From Algoriphagus mannitolivorans DSM 15301 (GTDB taxonomy: Bacteria > Bacteroidota > Bacteroidia > Cytophagales > Cyclobacteriaceae), in NCBI RefSeq assembly GCF_000429425.1, contig NZ_AUBV01000007.1:270315-334314 (forward strand): 64,000 nt of DNA, in the 5' to 3' direction. Of this stretch, positions 53,300 to 62,552 are shown piece after piece (position 1 is the first letter of the stretch; each line of letters begins with the position of its first letter). The position numbers and the translations under genes were made by a program. The notes beneath the pieces are model-generated. The model saw only the letters and a list, made by a program, of their open reading frames with translations, was not told where the DNA came from and ran no database searches.

Positions 53300-54649
53300 A
53301 TGAAAAAATCTCCTTTACTTCTTTCAGTTATCCTCCTGACCATAGCCTGTTTATTACTGGCTTCTTGTGCCAAAAAGGAAGAAAAAATTGCCTCTGAGCC
53401 CCAAAAACCAAGGATTTCTATCGCTGAAATTGAAGAAGGAATCAAGGCTTATATCGACAAAACTTCCGCCGAAAACGGAGGTATTTTTCCGGTCAAAGAT
53501 GAAAACCATGACCTGAAAATGAAGCTTGTTCGAGTACATACCGAATACCTATCCAATTTGGGCCCTGAAAGTCATTTCGCTTGTGTGGATTTGGTGGATG
53601 AATCTGGAGAAGTCTTTGATGTGGATTTTTTCATGGAAGGGAAGCCCGGAGAGATGAAGGTGACCCAGACTACCGTGCACAAACTGAATGGCAAGCCTTT
53701 TTACAGTTGGAAACAAAAGAAAGATAAAACCTGGTATCGAGTACCTATGGAACAGACAGACAATACCCTTTTGGGAGTCATTGAAGGAAAGGACAATTTC
53801 GAATTTTACTATACCGTAACGGTTCCTCATTTGAAAGAAAAGGCCAAAATCTGGATTCCCTTGGCGGAATCAGATCCTTTTCAGGAAGTGAAAGTCCTGG
53901 AAATCTCCACTCCGGTGAAAGCTCAGCGTCTAAATGATCCTGTGAATAAAAATACGCTGCTTTTTATGGAGTTGGGTCCCGAACAAAGCGGCACAGAAAT
54001 TCAGATTTCCTATGCGGTACAGCGAAAGGAAAAAGGCCCTTACGAAGCTCCTGCCCCAAATCCTGAGATTGACCTAGCTTCAAACATCCTGATGCCGAAA
54101 GGAGGACGATTTGAAGAAATTGCCAAAGAAGCTTTGGGACCTAAAATCAGAGAATCCCATCTGATTCAAGCCCGTGCCTTGTACGATTACATCATTGATA
54201 ACATGCGCTACATGAAGTTTGGGGATTTTGGCCGGGGAGATTCCAATTATGCCTGCGACTCCAAAACCGGTAATTGCTCTGAATTCCATTCCTTCTTTAT
54301 TTCCTTGGCTAGATCGGTGGGAATTCCATCCCGATTTGCCATTGGTGCATCCATCCCATCCGACCGAAATGAAGGGGGAATCGATGGATACCATTGCTGG
54401 GCGGAATTCTATGCCGATGGAAAATGGTGGCCTGTGGACATCAGTGAGGCAAATAAATACACCGCCTTGGCCACCTATTATTTCGGAAGACATCCTGCCA
54501 ACCGGATCGAATTAACCCGGGGTCGGGATTTACAAGTCAGCCCTTCTCCGGCATCTGGTCCGATCAATTTTCTGGCCTATCCTTATCTGGAGATTGCAGG
54601 GAAGGAAGTGAAAGCCCCTACCCGATTTACCTTCCAGCGAAAATCCTAA
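53300..54649 (+). CDS. Transglutaminase-fold lipoprotein
   Basis: 449 residues. Lipobox LLLASC (Cys23). C-terminal transglutaminase-like domain with a full triad: Cys326 in GNCSEFHSFF, His365 in GYHCWAEF and Asp380 in WWPVDISEA. The first 300 residues are a beta-rich part with FEFYYTVTVPHLKEKAKIWIPLA, typical of the domain that precedes bacterial transglutaminases. Probably a periplasmic protease-like or amidase-like enzyme. It is 18 nt after madM, so co-transcribed, though a role in malonate use is not evident. Confidence 0.88.
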   Translation: MKKSPLLLSVILLTIACLLLASCAKKEEKIASEPQKPRISIAEIEEGIKAYIDKTSAENGGIFPVKDENHDLKMKLVRVHTEYLSNLGPESHFACVDLVDESGEVFDVDFFMEGKPGEMKVTQTTVHKLNGKPFYSWKQKKDKTWYRVPMEQTDNTLLGVIEGKDNFEFYYTVTVPHLKEKAKIWIPLAESDPFQEVKVLEISTPVKAQRLNDPVNKNTLLFMELGPEQSGTEIQISYAVQRKEKGPYEAPAPNPEIDLASNILMPKGGRFEEIAKEALGPKIRESHLIQARALYDYIIDNMRYMKFGDFGRGDSNYACDSKTGNCSEFHSFFISLARSVGIPSRFAIGASIPSDRNEGGIDGYHCWAEFYADGKWWPVDISEANKYTALATYYFGRHPANRIELTRGRDLQVSPSPASGPINFLAYPYLEIAGKEVKAPTRFTFQRKS

Positions 54650-54653
54650 AACA

Positions 54654-54690
54654 AAAAAAGGGTTGCCGAAATGGCAACCCTTATTCTTTT
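54654..54690. terminator. Bidirectional terminator between convergent genes
   Basis: AAGGGTTGCC and GGCAACCCTT (54658-54667 with 54673-54682), with A7 before and TTATTCTTTT after, so it can end transcripts from both sides. Confidence 0.85.
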
Positions 54691-54702
54691 AAGCTGATCT
54701 CC

Positions 54703-54912
54703 TTAAGCAGATGCAGTGCTGTCAGTAGCGGTGGAATCCTCCATCGGATGCTCTCCTTCCGGATGTTCACCTTCTGTAGGATGCTCACCTTCCATTTGTT
54801 CTGTAGCCTCTTCTGTGTTTTCATCTTTCTTTCCTCCGCAGGAAGTGAAAAGGGTTACAGATAAGAAAGCGGCTGCTGCCATAAGAGACAAGGATGTTCT
54901 GATTTTCTTCAT
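54703..54912 (-). CDS. Small acidic lipoprotein with EGEHP repeats
   Basis: 69 residues. Lipobox LFTSC (Cys25), then an acidic tail with TEGEHPEGEHPME, in which EGEHP occurs three times. No fold is likely. His and Glu residues could bind divalent metal; no family known to me. Single gene. Confidence 0.8.
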   Translation of the reverse strand: MKKIRTSLSLMAAAAFLSVTLFTSCGGKKDENTEEATEQMEGEHPTEGEHPEGEHPMEDSTATDSTASA

Positions 54913-54984
54913 AATTTGAATGTTTTAAGGTGGTTTTCTGATTGAATTTACAAAAAACTGTGATAAAGCAAGGAAAATTAAATT

Positions 54985-56187
54985 TTAATAAACCCTATTT
55001 GGCATCCTAACTTTTAAAATTATAGAGGACAACAAAGTTATTCCCCCAACCGACATAATAGCCGTTTCAACTCCCAATTTATCCGCAATTATGCCGGAAA
55101 GCAAAGCCCCAAAAGCATATCCCAAATCCCTCCAAAGTCGGAATACACCCAAGCTTTCTGCCCTTTGCTGAGGATGCGTTCTGGCGGCTATTGCTGTCAT
55201 AAATGTGGGATAAACTAAAGCAGTCCCTAGTCCTAGAAAGCCTAATATTATCTTAAAAGACCAAGCAGAATCAAACCATACCAAACTCATAATTCCCAAG
55301 CCCTGAATCAACATCCCCCAAAAAAGTAATTTTTTATGGGAAAAATGATCGGCCATTTTCCCTGTAAATAATTGTCCCACTCCCCAAACTACTGGGTAAA
55401 TCCCTGCTATCTCCCCGACTCCTTGTAGTCCAATGCCCTTTGCGATTAGAAATACCGGAAACAAACCCCAGATCATTCCATCATTCAGATTATTGACCAA
55501 TCCTGCCTGAGTCACAGCACTCAGGCTTCGGTCTCTCCAGGTTGTATCCCAAAACACATGAGTTTTTTCAGGACTTGGGGCCTGAGCGGATTCTTGGTCC
55601 ACAAACTTTTGGGTATCTCTTGCAAAAAATGAAAAAATCAAACCTAAAACTCCTATCCCTTCCATGACCCAGAAGGGAATCGGCCTAATTCCGAATTTTG
55701 CAGCCAAACTTGCACTAAGGATCGCTGTTAGTCCCAAAGCCAAATACCCCGAAAATTCATTAAGTCCCATGGCCAGCCCCCGGTCTTTTTCTCCGACCAA
55801 ATCAATCTTCATCACCACCGTACTGGTCCAGGTCAATCCCTGACTAAAACCCAAAAGAATATTGGAAAATATGACCCAAATCCAGGATTCTGTGAAGTTT
55901 AAAATCAGAGGTACCGGCAAAACGACCAGCCATCCCAACAAGAGTAGATTTTTCCTTCCAAAATCAGCCGCAAATCGTCCCGAAAAGTAATTCATCATGG
56001 CCTTGCTCAAACCAAAGGCAGCAATGAAAGAAAGCATCGCTAAATGAGACTCAATCCCAAAAACCTCTACAGCAAACTTGGGAAACACTGTTCGCTCCAT
56101 CCCGATGATCCCTCCTACAAAGGCATTAATCACCACCAACAAAGTAAACTGCTTCCAGTTGGCCCTAAGTCCTGAAATCTGCATCAT
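54985..56187 (-). CDS. Major facilitator superfamily transporter
   Basis: 400 residues, twelve membrane segments. MFS loop 2-3 motif SGRFAADFGRKNLLLLGW (G-x-x-A-D-x-x-G-R-K) and its counterpart GKMADHFSHKKLLFWG in the second half. No clue to the substrate; the look is that of the drug or metabolite efflux type. Divergent from nothing close; the Crp-like regulator gene 66 nt upstream on the same strand may control it. Confidence 0.9.
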   Translation of the reverse strand: MMQISGLRANWKQFTLLVVINAFVGGIIGMERTVFPKFAVEVFGIESHLAMLSFIAAFGLSKAMMNYFSGRFAADFGRKNLLLLGWLVVLPVPLILNFTESWIWVIFSNILLGFSQGLTWTSTVVMKIDLVGEKDRGLAMGLNEFSGYLALGLTAILSASLAAKFGIRPIPFWVMEGIGVLGLIFSFFARDTQKFVDQESAQAPSPEKTHVFWDTTWRDRSLSAVTQAGLVNNLNDGMIWGLFPVFLIAKGIGLQGVGEIAGIYPVVWGVGQLFTGKMADHFSHKKLLFWGMLIQGLGIMSLVWFDSAWSFKIILGFLGLGTALVYPTFMTAIAARTHPQQRAESLGVFRLWRDLGYAFGALLSGIIADKLGVETAIMSVGGITLLSSIILKVRMPNRVY

Positions 56188-56253
56188 CCATTTTGATTTG
56201 ATTTCAAAGCTCCTGTAAACTGGAATAGATTCCTTTTACATATGTTAAAAAAA

Positions 56254-56838
56254 TCACCGAAGACTGGAACGGATACGGCTCAAACTGACCTGAGTAATTC
56301 CCAAATAGGATGCAATGTATTTAAGGGGGATTTTTTGAATGATTTCCGGATGATCCGTGAGCAACTTTCGGTACCGTTCCTCTGCAGTCAAAAACTGAAG
56401 GTTTTCCAAGCGTTTAAGCGTCTCAACATAAGACCTTTGTACCAATTTATTGAAAAGCTTTTCTAAATCAGGATATTGATCAAAGAGCCTAAATAAAGCT
56501 TCGGAGGAAATTGCGACTACATTGGAGTTCTCCAAAGCTTGAATTGCCTTTTTACTGGGATTGCCGGTGAATAAACTTTCTGCCCTTATAATCAGATCAT
56601 TTTCAAATGCGAAATACTCGGTTACTTCATGTCCATCTTTCAAATAGAAAATCCTTGCCGCTCCCGAAAAGACAAAATATACAGTCTTACAGGTGGCTCC
56701 GATTGCTTGAATTTCCTCATGCTTCTTAAAATACCTGAGCTGACAAAGAGGTTTAAGTGCCTCTGTAACCTGGAAGGAAAGCGGTTGAATCAGATTGAAA
56801 ACATCAAATAAGGGTTTAAGTTGATCTGCCTGAAGCAT
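56254..56838 (-). CDS. Crp/Fnr-family transcriptional regulator
   Basis: 194 residues. Cyclic-nucleotide-binding fold at ~10-125 (TVYFVFSGAARIFYLKDGHEVTEYFAFENDLI), HTH near the C-terminus (IPLKYIASYLGITQVSLSRIRSSL). No Cys cluster, so not an oxygen sensor of the Fnr kind. Short C-terminal end typical of Bacteroidota Crp members. Same strand as the MFS gene and just before it. Confidence 0.92.
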   Translation of the reverse strand: MLQADQLKPLFDVFNLIQPLSFQVTEALKPLCQLRYFKKHEEIQAIGATCKTVYFVFSGAARIFYLKDGHEVTEYFAFENDLIIRAESLFTGNPSKKAIQALENSNVVAISSEALFRLFDQYPDLEKLFNKLVQRSYVETLKRLENLQFLTAEERYRKLLTDHPEIIQKIPLKYIASYLGITQVSLSRIRSSLR

Positions 56839-56989
56839 TAGGTAAAATCTATATGAAGGTTTCCGCTCAAGTGAAAGGTAATTTTTTGGATGCTTACTGC
56901 TTAAAATAATCGATGTATTTCTTCTCTACAAATTTTTGAAATCTAGGCTTCTTTATTTTATATTTTCTAATTACGCCGACTTTCTTAAC

Positions 56990-57739
56990 ATGAAATCAAA
57001 AATTTCAAATACTCAATCTAATCTCGGCTTTAGCCTTCGGGGATTGGAAAATACCCGGATAGAATCCCTTAGCGACGGGGTTTTTGCGATAGCCATCGGT
57101 CTCCTGTTGTTATCAAGTTCCCCTCCCGAAACTTTTGCCGAACTGAAAATTTTTATTCAGGACTTTATTCCTTTTGCCGGGACGATTTCCATCCTGATGA
57201 CGATTTGGTACCAGCATTATTTGTTCTTTATCCGTTTTGGGCTTCGGGATGCCAGCACTACCGCAATCAATACCATTTTGTTGTTTTTGGTCCTTTTTTA
57301 TACCTACCCGCTCAAATTTCTTTTTCAGGTTTTGATTCAAATCTATAGATCACTTATTATGAACGATCGGGAGCTGATGAGTCAATTGTTTCAGGAAAAA
57401 TTACCACTACAAGACGCTCCCGAATTGATGGTTATTTATGGATTGGGAGCATCGGCCATCTTTTTCGTATTCGTATGGCTCAATTACCGAGCACTGAAAA
57501 AAAGTCAGGACTTAAGTCTTAGCCCTTTGGAAGTCGCCCTTACCAAAAACAGCATCCTCATGAATAGTATAGCCGGGGGGATTCCCATGCTTTCAGGTTT
57601 ATTTGCCTATTTCGAGTTGGCGGGATCTTACACCTTCATGTACTCCGGATTTATTTACTTACTCTACCCCTTACTCATGCCCTTAGCGGGTTACCTAGGC
57701 GGCAAAAAGCTTCAGGATTTTCAAAAAAATAACCACTGA
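56990..57739 (+). CDS. TMEM175-like membrane protein (DUF1211)
   Basis: 249 residues from the ATG at 56990; an earlier TTG at 56936 is less likely. First membrane helix carries the family motif RIESLSDGVFAIAIGLLLL (F/L-S-D-G-V-F-A-I-A); six membrane segments in all. Bacterial TMEM175 proteins form leaky potassium channels. Lies 45 nt before the TonB receptor gene. Confidence 0.88.
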   Translation: MKSKISNTQSNLGFSLRGLENTRIESLSDGVFAIAIGLLLLSSSPPETFAELKIFIQDFIPFAGTISILMTIWYQHYLFFIRFGLRDASTTAINTILLFLVLFYTYPLKFLFQVLIQIYRSLIMNDRELMSQLFQEKLPLQDAPELMVIYGLGASAIFFVFVWLNYRALKKSQDLSLSPLEVALTKNSILMNSIAGGIPMLSGLFAYFELAGSYTFMYSGFIYLLYPLLMPLAGYLGGKKLQDFQKNNH

Positions 57740-57784
57740 TCAAATAAACTCCTGATAGCCTTTCAAAGGCAATATTTTTAGTCC

Positions 57785-60247
57785 ATGAAAACTGTCGTCA
57801 TTTTTTTCATTCTCTGCTTTAGTTCGGCTATGGCTTTTTCCCAAACTCAGATCAGGGGGAAAATCCAGGATAAAACCCAAGGATTACCTTTGGAATTTGC
57901 CTCTGTGGCAGTATTTAAGGCCCAAGATAGCACTTTGGCTGATGGTGGCATTACGGATTTGGAAGGTAACTTTTCAATAGAAAAACTCCCGCCGGGAACC
58001 TACTACCTGACCGCTAGTTTTTTGGGATATGGCACCGAAACTATCTCAGGGATCAAACTGGAAAAAAATCAAAAATTGGACCTAGGGGTAATTTTCCTGG
58101 AAATCAATGCCCAAAATCTTCAGGGAATAGACGTACAAGGACAGCGGATTTCCACGGATTTCCGTCCTGAAAAGCAGAGCTTCTCTGCCGAAAACTTTGA
58201 AGCTTCCAGAGGTGGAACCGCTGCCGATGTTTTAAAAAACCTTCCCGGAGTGAGCATTAATGGCGAGGGAGCCTTGGCAATCCGGGGAAATACTGGATTT
58301 GTGGTCATGATTAACGGGCGGCCAACCCAAGGAGATCCTATGGCTCTTTTGGGTCAATTGCCCGCCAACAGCATTGAAAAGGTGGAATGGCTTTCCACAC
58401 CGGGGGCTCAGTACGATTCGGAAGGAAAAGCTGGAATAATCAATATCGTGACCAAAAAAGGGGCAACAGATGGCCTTTACTTGCAAATCAACAGCCGCTT
58501 TGGTTTTCCCTCTATTGAGAATTATGACAACAAAGACACACAAAAACGCTTTGGGGGCGATATCAACCTGAATTACCTCAAAGGAAAATGGGACTTTTCC
58601 TTTGGAGCGAGCTACCAAAGAAATGATCAATCCGGTCGCCGTGTCGGGAATGTGTACACAATTGACGGGGACACGACGACCTTTTTCCCATCGGAAGGAG
58701 AAAGAAGCATCGATGAACTCAATTATTCCGGGAGATTTACATTGGGATACAATCCAAATGCCGCCAATTCCTTCAGTTTTGGGGTATATGCGGGAGTTCG
58801 GGATCGGGTGAGAACAGCGGACATTTTGTACTTTGACAATCGCCGGGAATTTTCTGGTGGGAAAAGCACCTCTTTCCAATACTTTAATGCCAACGATCAA
58901 AATCGCCGGGGTGACTTTGCCCTGGGGAGCTTGGACTTTTCTCATATTTTCCCCAACTCATCCAAGCTCAGCACCTCTATCCTCTACGAATACAGCATGC
59001 TTGGCGGGCCGACCATCAACCGGAACTTGGGTTTCCCAGACCTAGATTTTATTTACCAAGATGAGTACAATACCAATGATAACCCGCTCAAAGGATTCCG
59101 GTACAATCTGGATTATTCCTTCAAGCCAAGTCCTTGGGGAAAATTCCAAATAGGCTATCAATATCGGTTTTTGGATCATTTTGGAGACTTTCTCTACGAG
59201 CGGAAAAACAATGAAACTGGGATTTTCGAGATGGTCCCTGAATTTTCCAGTTCTGTAGATTTAAAACGGGTGATTCATGCAGGATATCTCCAGTGGGATA
59301 AAAAACAAGAAAAATGGTCCTTCGGAGCAGGTGTCCGAACCGAAATCATGGATCGGAAATTCCTCCTTCAGGATAAGACCGGTTTGGTAGATACCACCTA
59401 TCGCTATGATTATATCCGGCCTTTTTTCAGTGGCAATATCAGCTATCAGGCAAAAGAGAATCTAAGCTGGAAACTCAACTTTACCCAGCGCGTGGAACGG
59501 GAGACAACCTTCAAAATGAACCCATTTCCGGAGAGAGAGCATTCCGAAACCTTGGAACAGGGCGATCCCAATGTCCTCCCAGAATTCATCAATACCCTGG
59601 AAACCGGAATTATTAAGACTTGGAAGGACAATAGCTTTTTTGCCACGGCCTATTTCACCCAAATCAACAACCTGGTCAACCGGGTGAATACTGTCTATAA
59701 TGACACGATTCTCAACCGAATCTACTCCAACGTGGGTAGGGCTGAATCGGCCGGAATTGAGCTGGGAACTGAGATCTTTTTCTCTAAAAAGTGGAAAGGA
59801 TATTTGGGCGGAAATGTGTACCACTACTCTATTCTCGGGAAATTTGACAATCGCCCCGTTGACCAAGCCTCATGGGTCTATTCCTATAACTTCAACACCA
59901 CCTACAATTTCACCAAGACCCTGAGTTCACAGTTTACCTTGAATTACCTTTCCAAGCGAGTGACGGCACAGGGAGAAGACAGCCGATTCTATCAACCTTC
60001 TTTGAATATTCGAAAGACTTTTATGGAAGGGCAATTGGCGCTCAACCTGCTCTGGCAAAATATGGATTTAGGCTTGTTGAAATCCAATGAACAACGAATT
60101 ACTACTTGGAGAGATGGTGAATTTTACACCACGACGAATTATATCTATGAAGTGGATGTGATTGTCCTGAACTTATCCTATACTTTGAACCGTTCTAAAA
60201 ACCGGGCGAAATTTGTGAAGTCTGAGTTTGGAGAAAAGGAGTTTTAG
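57785..60247 (+). CDS. Outer-membrane beta-barrel protein with TonB-receptor plug and carboxypeptidase-like domain
   Basis: 820 residues. Signal peptide (MKTVVIFFILCFSSAMAFSQ), carboxypeptidase-regulatory-like domain (IRGKIQDKTQGLPLEFASVAV), plug (GGTAADVLKNLPGVSINGEGALAIRGNTGFVVMINGRP) and a large beta-barrel that ends LNLSYTLNRSKNRAKFVKSE. It lacks the SusC-specific signature, so it belongs to the group of putative peptide, siderophore or vitamin receptors (OMP_b-brl type). Substrate unknown. The AraC-like gene downstream with a metal-binding motif hints at metal or metallophore uptake (weak inference). Confidence 0.92.
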   Translation: MKTVVIFFILCFSSAMAFSQTQIRGKIQDKTQGLPLEFASVAVFKAQDSTLADGGITDLEGNFSIEKLPPGTYYLTASFLGYGTETISGIKLEKNQKLDLGVIFLEINAQNLQGIDVQGQRISTDFRPEKQSFSAENFEASRGGTAADVLKNLPGVSINGEGALAIRGNTGFVVMINGRPTQGDPMALLGQLPANSIEKVEWLSTPGAQYDSEGKAGIINIVTKKGATDGLYLQINSRFGFPSIENYDNKDTQKRFGGDINLNYLKGKWDFSFGASYQRNDQSGRRVGNVYTIDGDTTTFFPSEGERSIDELNYSGRFTLGYNPNAANSFSFGVYAGVRDRVRTADILYFDNRREFSGGKSTSFQYFNANDQNRRGDFALGSLDFSHIFPNSSKLSTSILYEYSMLGGPTINRNLGFPDLDFIYQDEYNTNDNPLKGFRYNLDYSFKPSPWGKFQIGYQYRFLDHFGDFLYERKNNETGIFEMVPEFSSSVDLKRVIHAGYLQWDKKQEKWSFGAGVRTEIMDRKFLLQDKTGLVDTTYRYDYIRPFFSGNISYQAKENLSWKLNFTQRVERETTFKMNPFPEREHSETLEQGDPNVLPEFINTLETGIIKTWKDNSFFATAYFTQINNLVNRVNTVYNDTILNRIYSNVGRAESAGIELGTEIFFSKKWKGYLGGNVYHYSILGKFDNRPVDQASWVYSYNFNTTYNFTKTLSSQFTLNYLSKRVTAQGEDSRFYQPSLNIRKTFMEGQLALNLLWQNMDLGLLKSNEQRITTWRDGEFYTTTNYIYEVDVIVLNLSYTLNRSKNRAKFVKSEFGEKEF

Positions 60248-60258
60248 GATTTCTGATG

Positions 60259-60423
60259 TCGGTTGTGGGTTGTCGGTTGTGGGTTGTATGTTGTCGGTTT
60301 TCTGAGTTTCTCAGGTAGGAAATTCGTCTAAAAAATGTCGCTTTTTATTACATTCATACTAAAGGTCTAGAATCGGTCGACTGTGGTCTGTGGACTGTTG
60401 ACTGCAAACTGTGGACCGTTGAC
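60259..60423. repeat. Degenerate GT-rich repeats between receptor and AraC gene
   Basis: TCGGTTGTGGGTTG occurs twice in tandem (60259-60272 and 60273-60286), followed by TATGTTGTCGGTT. A second cluster at about 60377-60423 repeats GACTGT(G/T)G and ACTGTGGAC variants. Simple repeats of this look are scattered in Bacteroidota genomes; no gene or hairpin is formed. Confidence 0.7.
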
Positions 60424-60430
60424 AAATAAA

Positions 60431-60994
60431 ATGAACAACACCCTACTTATCAAAAACATGGTCTGTCCCCGCTGCATCGAAGCAGTGGCGGAAATTTTTG
60501 CCGAAGAAAATCTGGATGCCCAGGTGGAACTGGGAAAAGTCAGTTTGGCTCAGGAAATCACTACGCCTCAAAAGGAAAAGATTTCCGAATCCCTAAGAAA
60601 GCGGGGTTTTGAACTCCTGGAACCCGGAAAATCCGCGCTGATCTCCCGGATCAAAACCCTGATCATCGAACTGGTGCATCACAAAAGTGAAACCCTTCAC
60701 GAAAACCTCTCCTCCTACTTATCCGAACAACTCCACCAAGAATATACCGGGCTGAGCAAGTTGTTTTCTTCCGTGGAGGGCATGACTATCGAACGCTTCT
60801 ATACCCTGCAAAAGATTGAGAAAGTCAAGGAATACCTTTTTTACGATGAACTGAGCCTTTCCGAAATCGCCTACAGGATGAACTACAGCTCTGTGGCCTA
60901 TCTCAGCGCCCAGTTCAAAAAAGAAACCGGCATGACCCCCAGTGAATTCAAAAAAAACGGGCAGGCCAATCGTAGAACCTTGGACAGGATCTAA
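60431..60994 (+). CDS. AraC-family regulator with N-terminal CxxC metal-binding segment
   Basis: 187 residues from the ATG at 60431. First ~70 residues resemble a heavy-metal-associated fold: LLIKNMVCPRCIEAVAEIFAEENL, with Cys12 and Cys15 in M-x-C-x-x-C. C-terminal AraC helix-turn-helix pair: LSEIAYRMNYSSVAYLSAQFKKETGMTPSEFKK. Such proteins in Bacteroidota lie near copper or other metal efflux genes; none is seen here, but the neighbouring receptor may be the target. Confidence 0.88.
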   Translation: MNNTLLIKNMVCPRCIEAVAEIFAEENLDAQVELGKVSLAQEITTPQKEKISESLRKRGFELLEPGKSALISRIKTLIIELVHHKSETLHENLSSYLSEQLHQEYTGLSKLFSSVEGMTIERFYTLQKIEKVKEYLFYDELSLSEIAYRMNYSSVAYLSAQFKKETGMTPSEFKKNGQANRRTLDRI

Positions 60995-61456
60995 GCCCAA
61001 TCCCCAAAAAAACCAGAAAACAAACTATTTTTTCTTTTCTAAATAATTTCTCTTTTGAATATTTGAACTAAATCCTATCTTCAGAAGGATTTAAGGAAAA
61101 GATTTTTTGAATTTTTTTCAAAGATAAAAAGCCCAAATGGTGCACATACACATCCAAATATGGGCAATATGTATACCAAAGGTGCACAAATAAACAAGTT
61201 AGGTGCAACCCTATTTGACAGCACAACAACATTGAAACAGACAGTAAAAGACAGACAAAATGCCAACGCTTCGCAAAATAAAAAGAGCTGCAACCCGATA
61301 CACAAGCCAACACTTGCAGCACATTTTATTTTGCCCAATCGCACCCAAGCCCACCAACCACCCGACAAGTGGGACGGTTGATAATTTGGACACGGTAATC
61401 GTCAATTAAAGAGCCAAAAATCGTAACTTGCCGACTTGAAAAACAAATAGATAAAA
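60995..61456. other. Intergenic region left of the restriction-modification genes
   Basis: 462 nt without a gene. The first part (to ~61130) is AT-rich. From ~61140 there are direct copies of GGTGCAC at about 61138 and 61180, a GTTAGGT at 61198-61204, and a 62-nt imperfect hairpin (listed separately) before an A-rich leader to the methyltransferase. Confidence 0.5.
61273..61334. repeat. Imperfect hairpin element, left copy
   Basis: Two 21-nt arms (61273-61293 and 61314-61334) pair at 19 of 21 positions around a 20-nt loop that contains ACACAAGCC. The two mismatches are A-A pairs flanking one G-C pair: AGA in the left arm faces ACA in the right. GC lies on one side and A/T-tracts on the other. 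A relative stands at the other side of the gene pair. Confidence 0.75.
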
Positions 61457-62539
61457 ATGCTTTTTGAAGAATACACATATTTCACTTACCAGTTTCCAGA
61501 GCCACAATATTTGGGTGCTAAACACACTCATTTGGCTTGGATAAAAAAGTTTATACCTGACAATGTAAAAACAGCAATTGACGCATTTGCAGGTTCACAG
61601 TCGGTTGCGTTTCTGTTTAAACAACTTGGATACAAGACAATTACAAACGATTTTTTGAACTTCAACAACCAAATAGGATTAGCTTTAATTCAAAACAAAG
61701 ACACAAAACTCAATGAAGATGATTTGAAAATTTTATTTGCTTCAGCAAATAACAAGAAGGATTTTGAATTGATTGAAAGCACTTTTACTAATGTGTTCTT
61801 TGAAAAAGAAGAAGCCGCTTTTTTAGATAATTTCAGGGCAAACATCTCCTTGCTTGACAATCCAATAAAGCAAGCAATTGCATTTGCAGTAATAAATCGC
61901 AGTATGACAAGGAAAATCACAATGGGGCATTTTGGTCATACGCAAGCATTGGTTTATGCAAATGATCCTGAAAGAATTAAACGAAATCGCAGTTTAGTAA
62001 GACCAATAAAAGAAATTTTTGAAGAACTGTTGCCTAAATACAACAATGCAGTGTTTGACAATAAACAAGATAATCAAAGTTTCCACAAAAACATTTTAGA
62101 GTTATTGCCGACAGTTGAGAATGTTGATTTAGCATATTTTGACCCGCCATATTGCGATAGTCACGCAGATTATCAAGGATTTTACCATCTGCTTGAAACG
62201 TATACCGAATATTGGAAAGACAAAAAATTTATTAATGGCATCAAACGATATGAGCCACAGCGTATAAGTGGGTTTGACAAAAAACGTGATGTTATAAATT
62301 CGTTTGTAAAACTATTTGAACTTTCAGAAGAAATCCCAAATTGGTTAATCAGTTACAACAATCGTAGTTATCCGGGAATTGAAGAATTTGAAAAACTAAT
62401 TTCAAAATATAGAGATGTTAGGGTTGAAACAAAAACCTATCACAATGGCAGGGGTGGAAAAGGAAGCGTTGCAGGTAGTCAAGAAGTTTTGTTTGTCTGC
62501 AAACCAAAAAAGAAACATTTTGTAAAAACCAATCATTAA
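61457..62539 (+). CDS. DNA adenine methyltransferase, D12 class
   Basis: 360 residues. Motif X-like YLGAKH at 18-23, AdoMet motif DAFAGSQSVAF (FAGSQ at 44-48), catalytic motif IV AYFDPPYCD (DPPY at 229-232). These mark the D12 (DpnM/Dam-type) N6-adenine methyltransferases. Length exceeds that of Dam, in line with type II modification enzymes. The nuclease gene follows after 13 nt, forming a restriction-modification pair. AT-rich codons (many AAA, AAT, TTT) unlike the genes to its left, so probably acquired. Confidence 0.93.
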   Translation: MLFEEYTYFTYQFPEPQYLGAKHTHLAWIKKFIPDNVKTAIDAFAGSQSVAFLFKQLGYKTITNDFLNFNNQIGLALIQNKDTKLNEDDLKILFASANNKKDFELIESTFTNVFFEKEEAAFLDNFRANISLLDNPIKQAIAFAVINRSMTRKITMGHFGHTQALVYANDPERIKRNRSLVRPIKEIFEELLPKYNNAVFDNKQDNQSFHKNILELLPTVENVDLAYFDPPYCDSHADYQGFYHLLETYTEYWKDKKFINGIKRYEPQRISGFDKKRDVINSFVKLFELSEEIPNWLISYNNRSYPGIEEFEKLISKYRDVRVETKTYHNGRGGKGSVAGSQEVLFVCKPKKKHFVKTNH

Positions 62540-62552
62540 CAGGAATTAGTAA

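Noticed and set aside
58232..58945. A 237-residue open frame on the minus strand
   Set aside because: Antisense to the plug and first barrel strands of the outer-membrane receptor; compositional shadow only.
61198..61204. GTTAGGT as a proven integron core site
   Set aside because: The motif class is expected about once per kilobase by chance and I find no matching left half (RYYYAAC) upstream; kept only as a hint.
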